64,000 nt of DNA from Hanstruepera flava (GTDB lineage: Bacteria; Bacteroidota; Bacteroidia; Flavobacteriales; Flavobacteriaceae), in the NCBI RefSeq assembly GCF_023634025.1, contig NZ_JALJCW010000002.1, positions 62,001 through 126,000 on the forward strand, read 5' to 3'. Positions 18,285 through 26,678 of the stretch are shown here, in pieces. Under the pieces are notes generated by a model. It made no database searches, was not told the DNA's origin, and saw only the letters and a program-made list of their open reading frames with translations. The translations under genes and the position numbers were made by a program. The first letter of the stretch is position 1. Each line of letters starts with the position of its first letter.

Positions 18285-20012
18285 ATGCGTAAGCAGATTT
18301 CAATCATAACCCTATTTTTATTTCTAGCCAATGTTTCGGCATTGTGGTCCCAGGAGCGCGATAAAGATACTATAGATACTAATGTCATTGATGTAGTAAA
18401 GCCTTATACACCATCGGTTTCTGATGCTTTTAAGGTAAAAGAAGAACCTAATTTGGACGACGATGTCAATACGGCAAAAAAAGAGGTGATGTACAATATT
18501 TTTTCATTTCCTGTAGCATCTACATTTACACCAGCAAAAGGAAAAGCAGCTGTTGTAGATAAAGAGAAACCACTCAAATTATTTGATAATTATGCCTCTT
18601 TAGGTTTTGGGAGTTATACAACCATTTTAGGCGAACTATATTTAAACCATGCTTTAAGTCGAACGGAGAGTGTTGGTGGATATGTTAGTCACCATTCCTC
18701 TCAAGGTGGAATAAATGATGTGTTGTTGGACGATGATTTTTTGGATACCAAACTAAACGTAAATTATGCCAGTAACTTACGCGATATGTCTTGGAATGTG
18801 GAACTAGGAGGTTTGCACCAGAAGTATAATTGGTATGGTCTGGCGCGACCATTGTTTAATGAAGCCACAGCAGATAGTTTAGCTGTTGCCCATACGTTTT
18901 ATGGCGCGCATGTTGGAGGCGATGTGAAATTTGAAGAGTCGTATTTAGAGACTGTTTCAGTGCTGTTCAGGTATTTTGGAGATGACAACGGATCCTCTGA
19001 AAATAGGTTTAAAATGCAAGCGCAAGCAGCAATTCCAATTGCTGATGAAGAAATTTCTACGACTTTGTATTTGGATTATCTAGGCGGTACATTCGATAGA
19101 AATTATTTCACAAATACCGAATTAAAGTATGGTAATTTTAATATAGGTTTGGCTCCTGTTTATCGTCTGACTCAAGATGATTTAACGTTAGATTTAGGAG
19201 TGTCTCTATTCTATTTAAACGATACAGAATTGGGTGATAACAAGTTTTATATCTATCCAAATATTGCTGCATCATATCGTTTGGTTGATGAGGTTTTAAT
19301 TGCTTACGGTGGAATAAAAGGTGGCTTGAATCAGAATTCCTATTACGACTTTTCACAAGAGAATCCATTTGTGTCACCAACACTAATGATTATGCCTACA
19401 GACCAGCAATATAATGCCTATGTTGGATTAAAAGGAAAGGTTTCCAATAGCATGAGCTATGATATTCACGGCTCGTATTTAGCCGATAGAGATCGTGCAC
19501 TATTTGTAAATAATGATATCACAATAACTCAAGAAGACTATACTTATGGCAACTCCTTTGGTGTGGTTTATGATGATGTTTCCACGTTTTCGGTAGGAGG
19601 TGAGTTACATGTTGATGTCAACCGTAATTTTACTTTAGGTCTAAAAGGAGATTATTTTATTTATAATGTGGACCAACAAGCTGAAGCTTGGAACTTACCA
19701 GACATCGAAGCTTCGTTGTTTATGGATTATCAAATTGATAAGCATTGGTTTGCAGGCGCAAGTTTATTTTTTGTTGGCGAGCGTAAAGACCAGTTTTATT
19801 TAAACAGTATGATTTTTCCAGCAACTCCTCAAGTTGTAACATTAGATAGTTATTTTGATATTAATGTTAATGTTGGTTATCATATTAATGATAGATTTTC
19901 GGTTTATGCAAGAGGTAATAATTTAGCAGGAAACGATTATGCACGTTGGCAAAACTATCCCGTACAAGGCATTCAGGTTTTAGCAGGTGCAACATATAAG
20001 TTTGACTTTTAA
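18285..20012 (+). CDS. Plug-less outer-membrane beta-barrel protein (TonB-dependent-receptor-like)
   Basis: A signal peptide covers about 1-22 (ending LWSQ). An N-terminal stretch, IDVVKPYTPSVSDAFKVKEEP, precedes alternating aromatic/hydrophobic strands that continue to the end, and the last residues GATYKFDF close with the terminal phenylalanine expected of a BAM substrate. With 575 residues and no plug domain or TonB-box segment that I can see, it is not a full receptor, although databases tend to name such proteins so. The RGNNLAGNDYARWQNYP segment near the C-terminus is as in TonB-dependent barrels. It is in an operon with the TPR protein and is followed by terminators. Confidence 0.8.
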   Translation: MRKQISIITLFLFLANVSALWSQERDKDTIDTNVIDVVKPYTPSVSDAFKVKEEPNLDDDVNTAKKEVMYNIFSFPVASTFTPAKGKAAVVDKEKPLKLFDNYASLGFGSYTTILGELYLNHALSRTESVGGYVSHHSSQGGINDVLLDDDFLDTKLNVNYASNLRDMSWNVELGGLHQKYNWYGLARPLFNEATADSLAVAHTFYGAHVGGDVKFEESYLETVSVLFRYFGDDNGSSENRFKMQAQAAIPIADEEISTTLYLDYLGGTFDRNYFTNTELKYGNFNIGLAPVYRLTQDDLTLDLGVSLFYLNDTELGDNKFYIYPNIAASYRLVDEVLIAYGGIKGGLNQNSYYDFSQENPFVSPTLMIMPTDQQYNAYVGLKGKVSNSMSYDIHGSYLADRDRALFVNNDITITQEDYTYGNSFGVVYDDVSTFSVGGELHVDVNRNFTLGLKGDYFIYNVDQQAEAWNLPDIEASLFMDYQIDKHWFAGASLFFVGERKDQFYLNSMIFPATPQVVTLDSYFDINVNVGYHINDRFSVYARGNNLAGNDYARWQNYPVQGIQVLAGATYKFDF

Positions 20013-20015
20013 CAA

Positions 20016-20042
20016 ATTCTTGCAAAAGCAAGAATCTTTTTT
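20016..20042 (+). terminator. Intrinsic terminator after the barrel gene
   Basis: A perfect 8-bp stem (ATTCTTGC at 20016-20023 with GCAAGAAT at 20028-20035) with an AAAA loop is followed by a T run. It begins four bases after the stop codon. Confidence 0.85.
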
Positions 20043-20078
20043 ATTATCCTAGTTTATGTATTATTCTGAATTGGATTC

Positions 20079-20130
20079 AGCATTTTATTAAATGCTTATA
20101 AAAGTGCTCAATTTTTGAGGGCTTTTTTTA
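20079..20130 (+). terminator. Second terminator and extra hairpin downstream
   Basis: AGCATTT (20079-20085) and AAATGCT (20090-20096) form a 7-bp stem. Then 20101-20111 pairs with 20115-20125 (TTGAGGGCTTT arm, one mismatch) and continues into a T run. This looks like a backup terminator. Confidence 0.6.
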
Positions 20131-20194
20131 TTTTTACACTGATATCTGTTTCCGTTTTCTATACAGTACAAATAATTATCAAAGTTTATTCTTT

Positions 20195-21820
20195 ATGAAA
20201 AAGTTATTCTCCATTTTCGTTTTAATTCTAATTTTTTCTTGTGAAAAAGAAAAACAACAAGTCGATGCTGTTGTTATAAATGGAACAGTTTATACCGTTA
20301 GCGACAATTTTGATAAAGCAGAAGCTTTTGCCATAAAAGATGGTAAGTTCCTGGAAGTCGGAAACTCTGAAGACCTAAAAAATAAATACCAAGCCGATAC
20401 CATTATTGACGCTAACGGTAAAGCTGTATTTCCTGGGTTTATAGATGCGCATTGTCATTTTTACGGATTGGGATTGAACCTGCAAAAAGTAGATTTAATA
20501 GGGACCACTAGTTTTGATGACGTCATGAAGCGTGTGATAGATTATCAAAACCAAAGACAAGCTAATTTTGTTATTGGTCGTGGTTGGGATCAAAATGATT
20601 GGGAGGATAAAAACTTCCCCAACAAAAAATTACTAGATGCTTTGTTTCCAAAAACACCAGTGGCTTTAACGAGAATAGATGGTCATGCCATGCTGTGTAA
20701 TCAAGCGGCATTGGATTTGGCCAATATTACTTCTGAAACTATAATTGATGGCGGTGAAATTGGTGTTGAAAATGGTGAGTTAACAGGAGTTCTAATTGAT
20801 AACCCTATGGAGTTGGTGGAAGTCATGTTTCCTAAACCCAATCGTCAACTTCAAATTAACGCATTGTTGGATGCTCAAAAAATATGCTCAAATTTAGGTT
20901 TGACTACTGTTTCAGATGCTGGATTGGATCGTGATGTAATAGAGTTAATTGATAGCTTACAACAGGCTGGTGATTTACAAATGCGTGTGTATGCTATGGT
21001 TAGCAATACGCCAAAGAATTTAGACTATTACCTGTCAAAAGGAAAAATAAAAACCAATTCATTACATGTACAATCAGTAAAAGTTTACGCAGATGGTGCA
21101 TTAGGATCGCGAGGAGCTGCTTTAAAAGCGCCCTATTCAGATAAAGAGAATCACTTTGGGGCCATGGTTATTGGTTTGGATGATTATAAAATTTTAGCTG
21201 AACGTATTAAGTCTGCAGGCTATCAAATGAATACGCACGCTATTGGCGATTCGGCAAACCGATATGTTCTGCAGACATACGAAAAGGTGTTGGAAGGAGA
21301 ATTAGATAGACGTTGGCGCGTTGAGCACGCTCAAATAATTACCGATAATGATTTTAATGCCTTTGAGAACGATAATATTTTACCTTCTATTCAACCAACA
21401 CACGCAACAAGTGATATGTATTGGGCTGAAGACCGATTAGGTTCTGATAGAATAAAAGGGGCTTATGCCTACAAAACATTGTTAGAGGCCAGTGGTAAAG
21501 TAGCATTGGGAACCGATTTCCCAGTAGAGCAAGTGAGTCCGTTTTTAACTTTTTACGCTGCAGTGGCTAGACAGGATGTTAACGGTTTCCCTGAAGGAGG
21601 TTTTAATATTCAAGACAGGTTGACACGAGAAGAAACCTTAAAAGGCATGACGATATGGGCAGCCTATTCTAACTTTGAAGAACAAGAAAAAGGTAGCATT
21701 GAAGTTGGGAAGTATGCTGATTTTATTATTTTGGATCAGGATATTATGGAAGTTGATATTAGAAAGGTTCCTGAAACTAAAGTTCTGTATACTTTTATTA
21801 ACGGTAAGTCCCAGCTTTAA
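20195..21820 (+). CDS. YtcJ-type metal-dependent amidohydrolase lipoprotein
   Basis: The N-terminus MKKLFSIFVLILIFSCEKEK is a lipoprotein signal with Cys16 in the lipobox, so the enzyme is anchored in the envelope. GFIDAHCHFYG holds the metal-binding HxH motif. MNTHAIGDSANRYVLQTY, RWRVEHAQII and LGTDFPVEQVSPFLTFYAAV are the later metal and proton-transfer blocks of the Amidohydro_3/YtcJ group. The C-terminal GKYADFIILDQDIMEVD is the composite beta-domain closing segment. Length (541) is normal. The substrate is unknown; members act on amides or imides. It ends tail-to-tail with the methyltransferase gene. Confidence 0.9.
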   Translation: MKKLFSIFVLILIFSCEKEKQQVDAVVINGTVYTVSDNFDKAEAFAIKDGKFLEVGNSEDLKNKYQADTIIDANGKAVFPGFIDAHCHFYGLGLNLQKVDLIGTTSFDDVMKRVIDYQNQRQANFVIGRGWDQNDWEDKNFPNKKLLDALFPKTPVALTRIDGHAMLCNQAALDLANITSETIIDGGEIGVENGELTGVLIDNPMELVEVMFPKPNRQLQINALLDAQKICSNLGLTTVSDAGLDRDVIELIDSLQQAGDLQMRVYAMVSNTPKNLDYYLSKGKIKTNSLHVQSVKVYADGALGSRGAALKAPYSDKENHFGAMVIGLDDYKILAERIKSAGYQMNTHAIGDSANRYVLQTYEKVLEGELDRRWRVEHAQIITDNDFNAFENDNILPSIQPTHATSDMYWAEDRLGSDRIKGAYAYKTLLEASGKVALGTDFPVEQVSPFLTFYAAVARQDVNGFPEGGFNIQDRLTREETLKGMTIWAAYSNFEEQEKGSIEVGKYADFIILDQDIMEVDIRKVPETKVLYTFINGKSQL

Positions 21821-22512
21821 TATAGCTTTGCTAAATAATCAAAGTGTTCGCCATCTAATATTTTTTTGCATTTTAATCCAACACTGTCGCAAGCTATTTG
21901 TAACGTTTTGAAATCTAAATACAGCCATTTCATAGGTATTTCCTCTTCGCCTTTGTAGCTCAAATAATAATCCAGTTCGCCATAATAGCTGGCATTGGTG
22001 TCAATCCAAAGACCGCCATCATCATCTTCGTACATATATTTAATATCTGAAGAATCTATCAATATTTGACCATTTGGTTTGAGTAACGACTTTAAGTGGT
22101 TTAAATAGGCGCTAACCTGATTGATTTCTTGAAAAATTCCAGTACCATTCATTAACAATAGAATAGTATCAAAATGTTCGGTTTCGTCTAATAGATGTAT
22201 TTGTTTAATCTGTTTAACACCACGTTTCTGCGAAACTTCAAAAGCACCTTGGGAAATATCAATAGCAGTTACGGCAAGACCTTTATTTTGCAGGTAAAGA
22301 CTGTGGCTTCCTGCACCACAACCTACATCTAGTACTGAACCCTTGGCTAATTGGAGTGCTTTTTGCTCTATTTTAGGCATATCGTTGTAGGTTCTGAAGA
22401 GATAGGGCAATGGTAATTCGTCATCATCAGAGATGTTAGTAGATGTAATAATGTCTTCTGAATAATTACCGTTATAATAATCCAATAAGGCTTTCCCAAA
22501 TAAATCTTTCAT
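21817..22512 (-). CDS. Class I SAM-dependent methyltransferase
   Basis: The 231-residue protein has motif I VLDVGCGAGSHSLYL, followed by the acidic VTAIDISQGAFEVSQKRGV (motif II) and a LLLMNGTGIFQEI post-motif. This is the methyltransferase fold of the Methyltransf_11/25 group. Substrate is not readable. The N-terminal MKDLFGKALLDYYNGN segment is characteristic of a small Bacteroidetes subgroup. It is divergent from the cysteine-cluster gene at 22577, with only 64 bases between the two starts. Confidence 0.87.
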   Translation of the reverse strand: MKDLFGKALLDYYNGNYSEDIITSTNISDDDELPLPYLFRTYNDMPKIEQKALQLAKGSVLDVGCGAGSHSLYLQNKGLAVTAIDISQGAFEVSQKRGVKQIKQIHLLDETEHFDTILLLMNGTGIFQEINQVSAYLNHLKSLLKPNGQILIDSSDIKYMYEDDDGGLWIDTNASYYGELDYYLSYKGEEEIPMKWLYLDFKTLQIACDSVGLKCKKILDGEHFDYLAKLY

Positions 22513-22564
22513 ATCCTGTTATTTCTACTTTAGTAGGAATCTCTTGTTTTGTTATAAGTTTACC

Positions 22565-22572
22565 TATTTTTG
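22565..22572 (+). promoter_or_regulatory. Predicted -7 element placed almost on the start codon
   Basis: TATTTTTG (TAnnTTTG) ends only four bases before the ATG at 22577. If used, transcription would begin at or next to the start codon, giving a leaderless mRNA. Confidence 0.5.
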
Positions 22573-22576
22573 CATT

Positions 22577-23071
22577 ATGCAAAACTTTATAGATAGTCTT
22601 CCAAAGCTGGCCAAAGATAAGCATAACGAGAACAAAACGTTTTTTAAAAAGCTAAAAAAGAAACCTCCAAAACAATTGGATTATGTTATGCAAGAATTGC
22701 ATGAGGCTGAATTTGAACGTACTGATTGTTTAGAGTGTGCCAATTGTTGTAAAACTACAGGGCCTTTATTTACAGATAAAGACATACAGCGTATTGCCAA
22801 GTTTTTTAAAATGAAGCCACAGCAATTTATTGATTCCTATTTACGAATTGATGAAGAAAACGATTATGTGCTTAAGTCTGTTCCGTGCACGTTTTTAGGA
22901 GCAGATAATTATTGCAGCATATACGATGTTAGACCTAAGGCCTGCAAGGAGTTTCCACATACAGATAGAAAGAAGTTTCAGCAGATATCAAATTTAACTT
23001 TAAAAAATGTAGCCATCTGTCCTGCGGCTTTTAATATAGTTGAGGAAATGAAAAAAAATATAAAAATTTAA
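22577..23071 (+). CDS. YkgJ-family cysteine-cluster protein
   Basis: From the ATG at 22577 the product begins MQNFIDSLPKLAKDKHNENK. A TTG at 22544 would add eleven residues (MFCYKFTYFCI) that overlap the predicted promoter, so I reject it. CLECANCCKTTGPLF and later CTFLGADNYCSIYDVRPKACKEFP give the CxxCxxCC...C...C...C pattern of the YkgJ family, thought to bind zinc or an iron-sulfur cluster. The molecular role of the family is not settled; some members are near methyltransferases or oxidases. About 164 residues. Confidence 0.87.
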   Translation: MQNFIDSLPKLAKDKHNENKTFFKKLKKKPPKQLDYVMQELHEAEFERTDCLECANCCKTTGPLFTDKDIQRIAKFFKMKPQQFIDSYLRIDEENDYVLKSVPCTFLGADNYCSIYDVRPKACKEFPHTDRKKFQQISNLTLKNVAICPAAFNIVEEMKKNIKI

Positions 23072-23119
23072 TCTTAAAACTGTATTTATGGTATATTTAA
23101 GTGAATTTAAAACTAAATA

Positions 23120-23953
23120 ATGAAGCAAGTAATTTTTATTTTGGCGTTGATGGTTTCTTTCGGATCAGTCAGGGCAGATAACTGGTTGACATCTTTTGAA
23201 GAAGCACAGAAATTGGCTTTGGGAACCAATAAATTAATTTTAGTGGATTTTTGGGCAACTTGGTGCGGGCCTTGTAAACGGATGGATTCTGAATCATGGA
23301 GTAAAGATGAAGTGCATTTACTTATGGATAATTATGTTCCAGTTAAAATTGATATAGACAAAAATAGAGCACTTGCCCAAAAGTATGGTGTAAATGGTAT
23401 TCCTTTTATATTTATAATGGATGGAAATGGTAAGGTGGTTTATAAGGAAATGAGTTATAAACGTAAAAGTGAAGTAATTCGTTTATTAGAAAAATATGCA
23501 CTCAATACATCCTATTTGAGCAAAGATTTAATCAATTATTACAAAAATACAAGTTTTACAACTGCTTTTAGATTAGGTGTAAAATACCAGGATTACAGTT
23601 TGCATTTGGGAGATTCTATACAAAAGGATATTTTGACACTTTCTACTTCCTATTTGGAGGATGCCGAAGCATACCTTAAAGAAAGTAAAATGAAAAACAA
23701 GAAGGCTTTCAAACAAAAAATCACACTTTTTAAAATACAAGAAACTTTAATTTTAAATAAACCAGATAAAGCCTTAAAACAGCTTGGAAAAATTAAAGAA
23801 GAAAGTCTTGAGCAAATTAATGTAGAACTTTACAGTTTCTTGTATTATGTTGCTTATTTAAAACTTGGAGATGATTCTAATATTTCTAAATGGCGAAATC
23901 AAATATCTGAAGCTGATATAAGAAAAGCAGATTTATTTATAGAAACTAGTTAA
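23120..23953 (+). CDS. Secreted thioredoxin-fold protein with helical C-terminal extension
   Basis: A signal peptide (about 1-19, ending VRA) precedes a thioredoxin domain with LILVDFWATWCGPCKRMD. The active-site cysteines are Cys49 and Cys52, and the cis-proline loop is GVNGIPFIFIMDGNG. From about residue 135 to 277 the protein is helical and hydrophilic, with no recognised domain but TPR-like spacing (YYVAYLKLGDDSNISKW). It probably reduces or protects thiols in the periplasm. The length is about twice that of a plain thioredoxin. Confidence 0.88.
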   Translation: MKQVIFILALMVSFGSVRADNWLTSFEEAQKLALGTNKLILVDFWATWCGPCKRMDSESWSKDEVHLLMDNYVPVKIDIDKNRALAQKYGVNGIPFIFIMDGNGKVVYKEMSYKRKSEVIRLLEKYALNTSYLSKDLINYYKNTSFTTAFRLGVKYQDYSLHLGDSIQKDILTLSTSYLEDAEAYLKESKMKNKKAFKQKITLFKIQETLILNKPDKALKQLGKIKEESLEQINVELYSFLYYVAYLKLGDDSNISKWRNQISEADIRKADLFIETS

Positions 23954-23964
23954 AAAAGTTCATT

Positions 23965-24804
23965 TTGGAGACTATTATTAATTACTTTGAAACAATCCCT
24001 TCTCTACACAGAAGTATTTTGCTTGTAGGAGGAATTACTTTGTTTTGGCTTTTAGAAGGAGCTATCCCTTTATTTCGATTTAATTATAAAAAATGGAAGC
24101 ATGCTTGGCCTAATTTCTTTTTTACTTTAACAACTATTATCATAAACTTTGGTTTAGCTTTCGTATTATTAAAGTCTGCTGATTGGGTTGCTAGCAATAA
24201 TTTTGGAATTATTAATTGGTTGCCAGAAATGCCTTTATGGTTATATGCTGTACTTGGAGTTATGCTTTTGGATTTTTTTGGTGCTTACTTGGCGCATTTA
24301 GTAGAGCATAAAGTAAAGCCATTGTGGATGGTGCATTTGGTACATCATACTGATCATAATGTTGATACAACAACAGGCAATAGACACCATCCAATAGAAA
24401 GTGTAATTCGATTCACATTTACCTTGTTAGGTGTTTTTATTGTCGGAACGCCTATTGCTCTAGTGTTTTTGTATCAATCGCTATCGGTTGTATTTACGCA
24501 ATTAACACATGCTAATATTAGATTACCTAGAAAATTAGACAAATTTATAAGCTATTTTTTTGTGTCTCCAGATATGCATAAAGTGCACCATCATTATGTG
24601 TTGCCTTACACCGATTCTAACTACGGAAATATTTTTTCAATCTGGGACAGACTTTTTGGAACATACATGGAGTTAGATAGGGATAAGCTGATATATGGTG
24701 TAGATGTTTTTCCTGATGAAGTAGCTAATGGAAAGATTGGCGAATTGCTTAAACAGCCTTTTCAGGAGTATCAAAAGCCTACAATAAAAGTTTCTGAAAA
24801 ATAA
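23965..24804 (+). CDS. Sterol desaturase / fatty acid hydroxylase superfamily membrane protein
   Basis: The histidine clusters of the di-iron ERG3/FA_hydroxylase family are all present: HLVEHKVKPLW, HLVHHTDHNVDTTTGNRHHPIE and HKVHHHYVLPYTDSNYGNIFSIWDRLFGTY. They lie between four or more hydrophobic segments. It should hydroxylate or desaturate a lipid at the inner membrane using O2. The start is TTG at 23965, only eleven bases after the thioredoxin gene, suggesting co-transcription. The C-terminal WDRLFGTYMELDRDKLIYGVD tail is as in bacterial members. The lipid substrate is unknown. Confidence 0.9.
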   Translation: METIINYFETIPSLHRSILLVGGITLFWLLEGAIPLFRFNYKKWKHAWPNFFFTLTTIIINFGLAFVLLKSADWVASNNFGIINWLPEMPLWLYAVLGVMLLDFFGAYLAHLVEHKVKPLWMVHLVHHTDHNVDTTTGNRHHPIESVIRFTFTLLGVFIVGTPIALVFLYQSLSVVFTQLTHANIRLPRKLDKFISYFFVSPDMHKVHHHYVLPYTDSNYGNIFSIWDRLFGTYMELDRDKLIYGVDVFPDEVANGKIGELLKQPFQEYQKPTIKVSEK

Positions 24805-24838
24805 CCGGTTTTTTATTAGTTAGGAGTGTAGAGTTTTC

Positions 24839-24846
24839 TATTTTTG
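24839..24846 (+). promoter_or_regulatory. Predicted -7 promoter element for the 24874 gene
   Basis: TATTTTTG matches TAnnTTTG and lies 27 bases before the ATG at 24874. No -33 TTG at standard spacing is visible. Confidence 0.4.
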
Positions 24847-24873
24847 GGGGCTTTAAATCAAAACTAACAACCA

Positions 24874-26094
24874 ATGAAACTTATTAAAATTGCCCTTATG
24901 TTGTGCGTTACATCCATGTCTGCACAATCAAATTTTGTAACAGGCTCTGTTACAACTAAAAACAATCAAATTTTAAATGGAGAGATAGACTATCAGGACT
25001 GGAAGAAGACACCTGAAACTATTAACTTTAGACAAGGCGAAGATATCAGGACCTTTAAGCCTGAAGATTTACTTGCTTTTCAAGTAGAAAATGACAAGTT
25101 TATAAGTAGATCTGTTACCGTAGATGTTACTGAACAACAATTGAGTAAAATGACAGATACTCAAAAGGTTATGTTTGAAGATAGACATGTTTTTTTAAAT
25201 GTATTAGCTCAAGGTAATGCCAACCTTTATGAGTATTATGATTCTAGAACCCATTTTTATGCTGAAAAGGGAGACACGTTTATAGAACTAATAAATCGTA
25301 AAAAATTACAGGAAGGCAATCAAGATTTAATGACTTTTAAGAAATATTTGGGGCAGTTAAATGTACTGTTTAATGATTGTAGTTCCTTAAAAATTTCTGA
25401 AGGTTTAGAATACAGACGATTACCTTTATCTAAAATATTCAACAAATATAACACGTGTATATCGGGTGATGATTCAGACAATTACACTAAAAAAGTTGAG
25501 CGAGAAAAAGTGGTTTTTTATGTTACTGCTGGTTTTGCTTTTTCAAATTTTAATTTTGAGCACCCAAATTCAATTCTAGAAAATTTTGATGGAGGAAGCT
25601 TTACAACGCCAAGCTTTGGAGCTGCTGCTGATATACCTATTTCTAAAAACAGAAATAAATGGTCTTTGCGTACCGAATTGTTATACTCTGCTTATAAAGG
25701 AGAATTTGAACCTAATGAATTAACGACAATAACAGATGGTACTATGTATTTAGAACAATCTACTTTAGGTGCTAATGTATTAATACGTTATAAGTTTAAA
25801 AGTAAAAATGAAGACTTATTTCCGTTTATTAATGGTGGATTTGGATTTAACTATGTGTTATCTTATGAAAATTATGTAAGCTACAAGAGAGTAAATGCTA
25901 TTTCAGATGAAGAACAGATGTTTGATATAGGTAGTGCCGATTCTTATTTTACCTTCAGTGTTGGAGCTGGTGTAATTTATAAAAGATTTTCATTTGAAGG
26001 ACGATTTATGATTTCTGATAAGGTATTAGGATCAGTTTATGGTTCGAGTGCAATTACCAACATAGGAATGTTTGTATCTTATCAATTGTTTTAA
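24874..26094 (+). CDS. Two-part secreted protein with C-terminal outer-membrane barrel
   Basis: A signal peptide is visible (MKLIKIALMLCVTSMSAQS). Residues about 20-200 form a soluble part with GSVTTKNNQILNGEIDYQDWKKTPETINF, similar to small proteins that precede porin-like barrels in Flavobacteria. From about 205 on, short amphipathic strands (FYVTAGFAFSNFNFE, FGAAADIPISKNRNKWSLRTELLY, FPFINGGFGFNYVL, FSVGAGVIYKRFSFEGRF) and the final IGMFVSYQLF indicate an eight-strand outer-membrane barrel. No known function. It forms its own unit, bounded by a promoter and a terminator. Confidence 0.75.
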   Translation: MKLIKIALMLCVTSMSAQSNFVTGSVTTKNNQILNGEIDYQDWKKTPETINFRQGEDIRTFKPEDLLAFQVENDKFISRSVTVDVTEQQLSKMTDTQKVMFEDRHVFLNVLAQGNANLYEYYDSRTHFYAEKGDTFIELINRKKLQEGNQDLMTFKKYLGQLNVLFNDCSSLKISEGLEYRRLPLSKIFNKYNTCISGDDSDNYTKKVEREKVVFYVTAGFAFSNFNFEHPNSILENFDGGSFTTPSFGAAADIPISKNRNKWSLRTELLYSAYKGEFEPNELTTITDGTMYLEQSTLGANVLIRYKFKSKNEDLFPFINGGFGFNYVLSYENYVSYKRVNAISDEEQMFDIGSADSYFTFSVGAGVIYKRFSFEGRFMISDKVLGSVYGSSAITNIGMFVSYQLF

Positions 26095-26111
26095 TGATAT
26101 TAAATCTAGAT

Positions 26112-26141
26112 AAAAAAAGCCTTTTTTAAAGGCTTTTTTTA
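26112..26141 (+). terminator. Intrinsic terminator
   Basis: Arms 26112-26124 and 26128-26140 pair perfectly around GCC/GGC, with a TTT loop, and the second arm ends in seven T. It closes the 24874 transcription unit. Confidence 0.88.
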
Positions 26142-26257
26142 TGGCTTTAAATGAATTTCATCCCAGTTTTTGTGTAGTTTAAAGATTTTATTGTTTTCAT
26201 TGTCAGTGGTTTAAGTAGATTTAACTCGAGGGAGAATTCAAAATTGTTGTTGTTTAA

Positions 26258-26677
26258 ATGATGTACAATAAAGCAATAACACAATTGAAAACACGATTCA
26301 CTACACTATTGATTCCAAGCTTTTTACTAACGTTTCATATGGGGTTGGCTCAAAACTCTTATGCTAAAATTGAAAAAAATTATAATACTAGTGCGAGTAG
26401 TCTTTCACACCAATTAAACACAACTAAAGATACATTGCTGTTAAAAAGCACTCGAAAAATCACTCACATATACTCTATAAATAGTGACTATAAACGGGAG
26501 ATTGATGTGTATTTAGATACTAATGAATACCAATTGCCATTATCTGGGTTGTCCCAAGGGAAACATTTGTTGGTTGTTGGCGAGTCTCCCAAAAAAATTG
26601 TATTTGTTTTAAGAATACGGCAAACACCAGAAATGATTACCCTTGAAAAATCAAAATTATCATATTTGGACGATTAA
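26258..26677 (+). CDS. Small secreted protein of unknown function
   Basis: Two adjacent ATG codons (26258, 26261) are possible starts. A signal peptide ends near residue 31 (HMGLAQ). The remaining 108 residues have a beta-rich section (THIYSINSDYKREIDVYLDTNEYQLPLSGLSQGKHLLVV) that resembles a small immunoglobulin- or transthyretin-like fold, but I cannot assign a family. It is preceded by 160 bases that hold a terminator and no other gene, and meets the NamZ gene tail-to-tail with one base between stops. Confidence 0.6.
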   Translation: MMYNKAITQLKTRFTTLLIPSFLLTFHMGLAQNSYAKIEKNYNTSASSLSHQLNTTKDTLLLKSTRKITHIYSINSDYKREIDVYLDTNEYQLPLSGLSQGKHLLVVGESPKKIVFVLRIRQTPEMITLEKSKLSYLDD

Positions 26678-26678
26678 A

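Noticed and set aside
22544-22576. TTG start for the YkgJ-type gene
   Set aside because: It overlaps the predicted promoter and adds residues not seen in the family; the ATG at 22577 is better.
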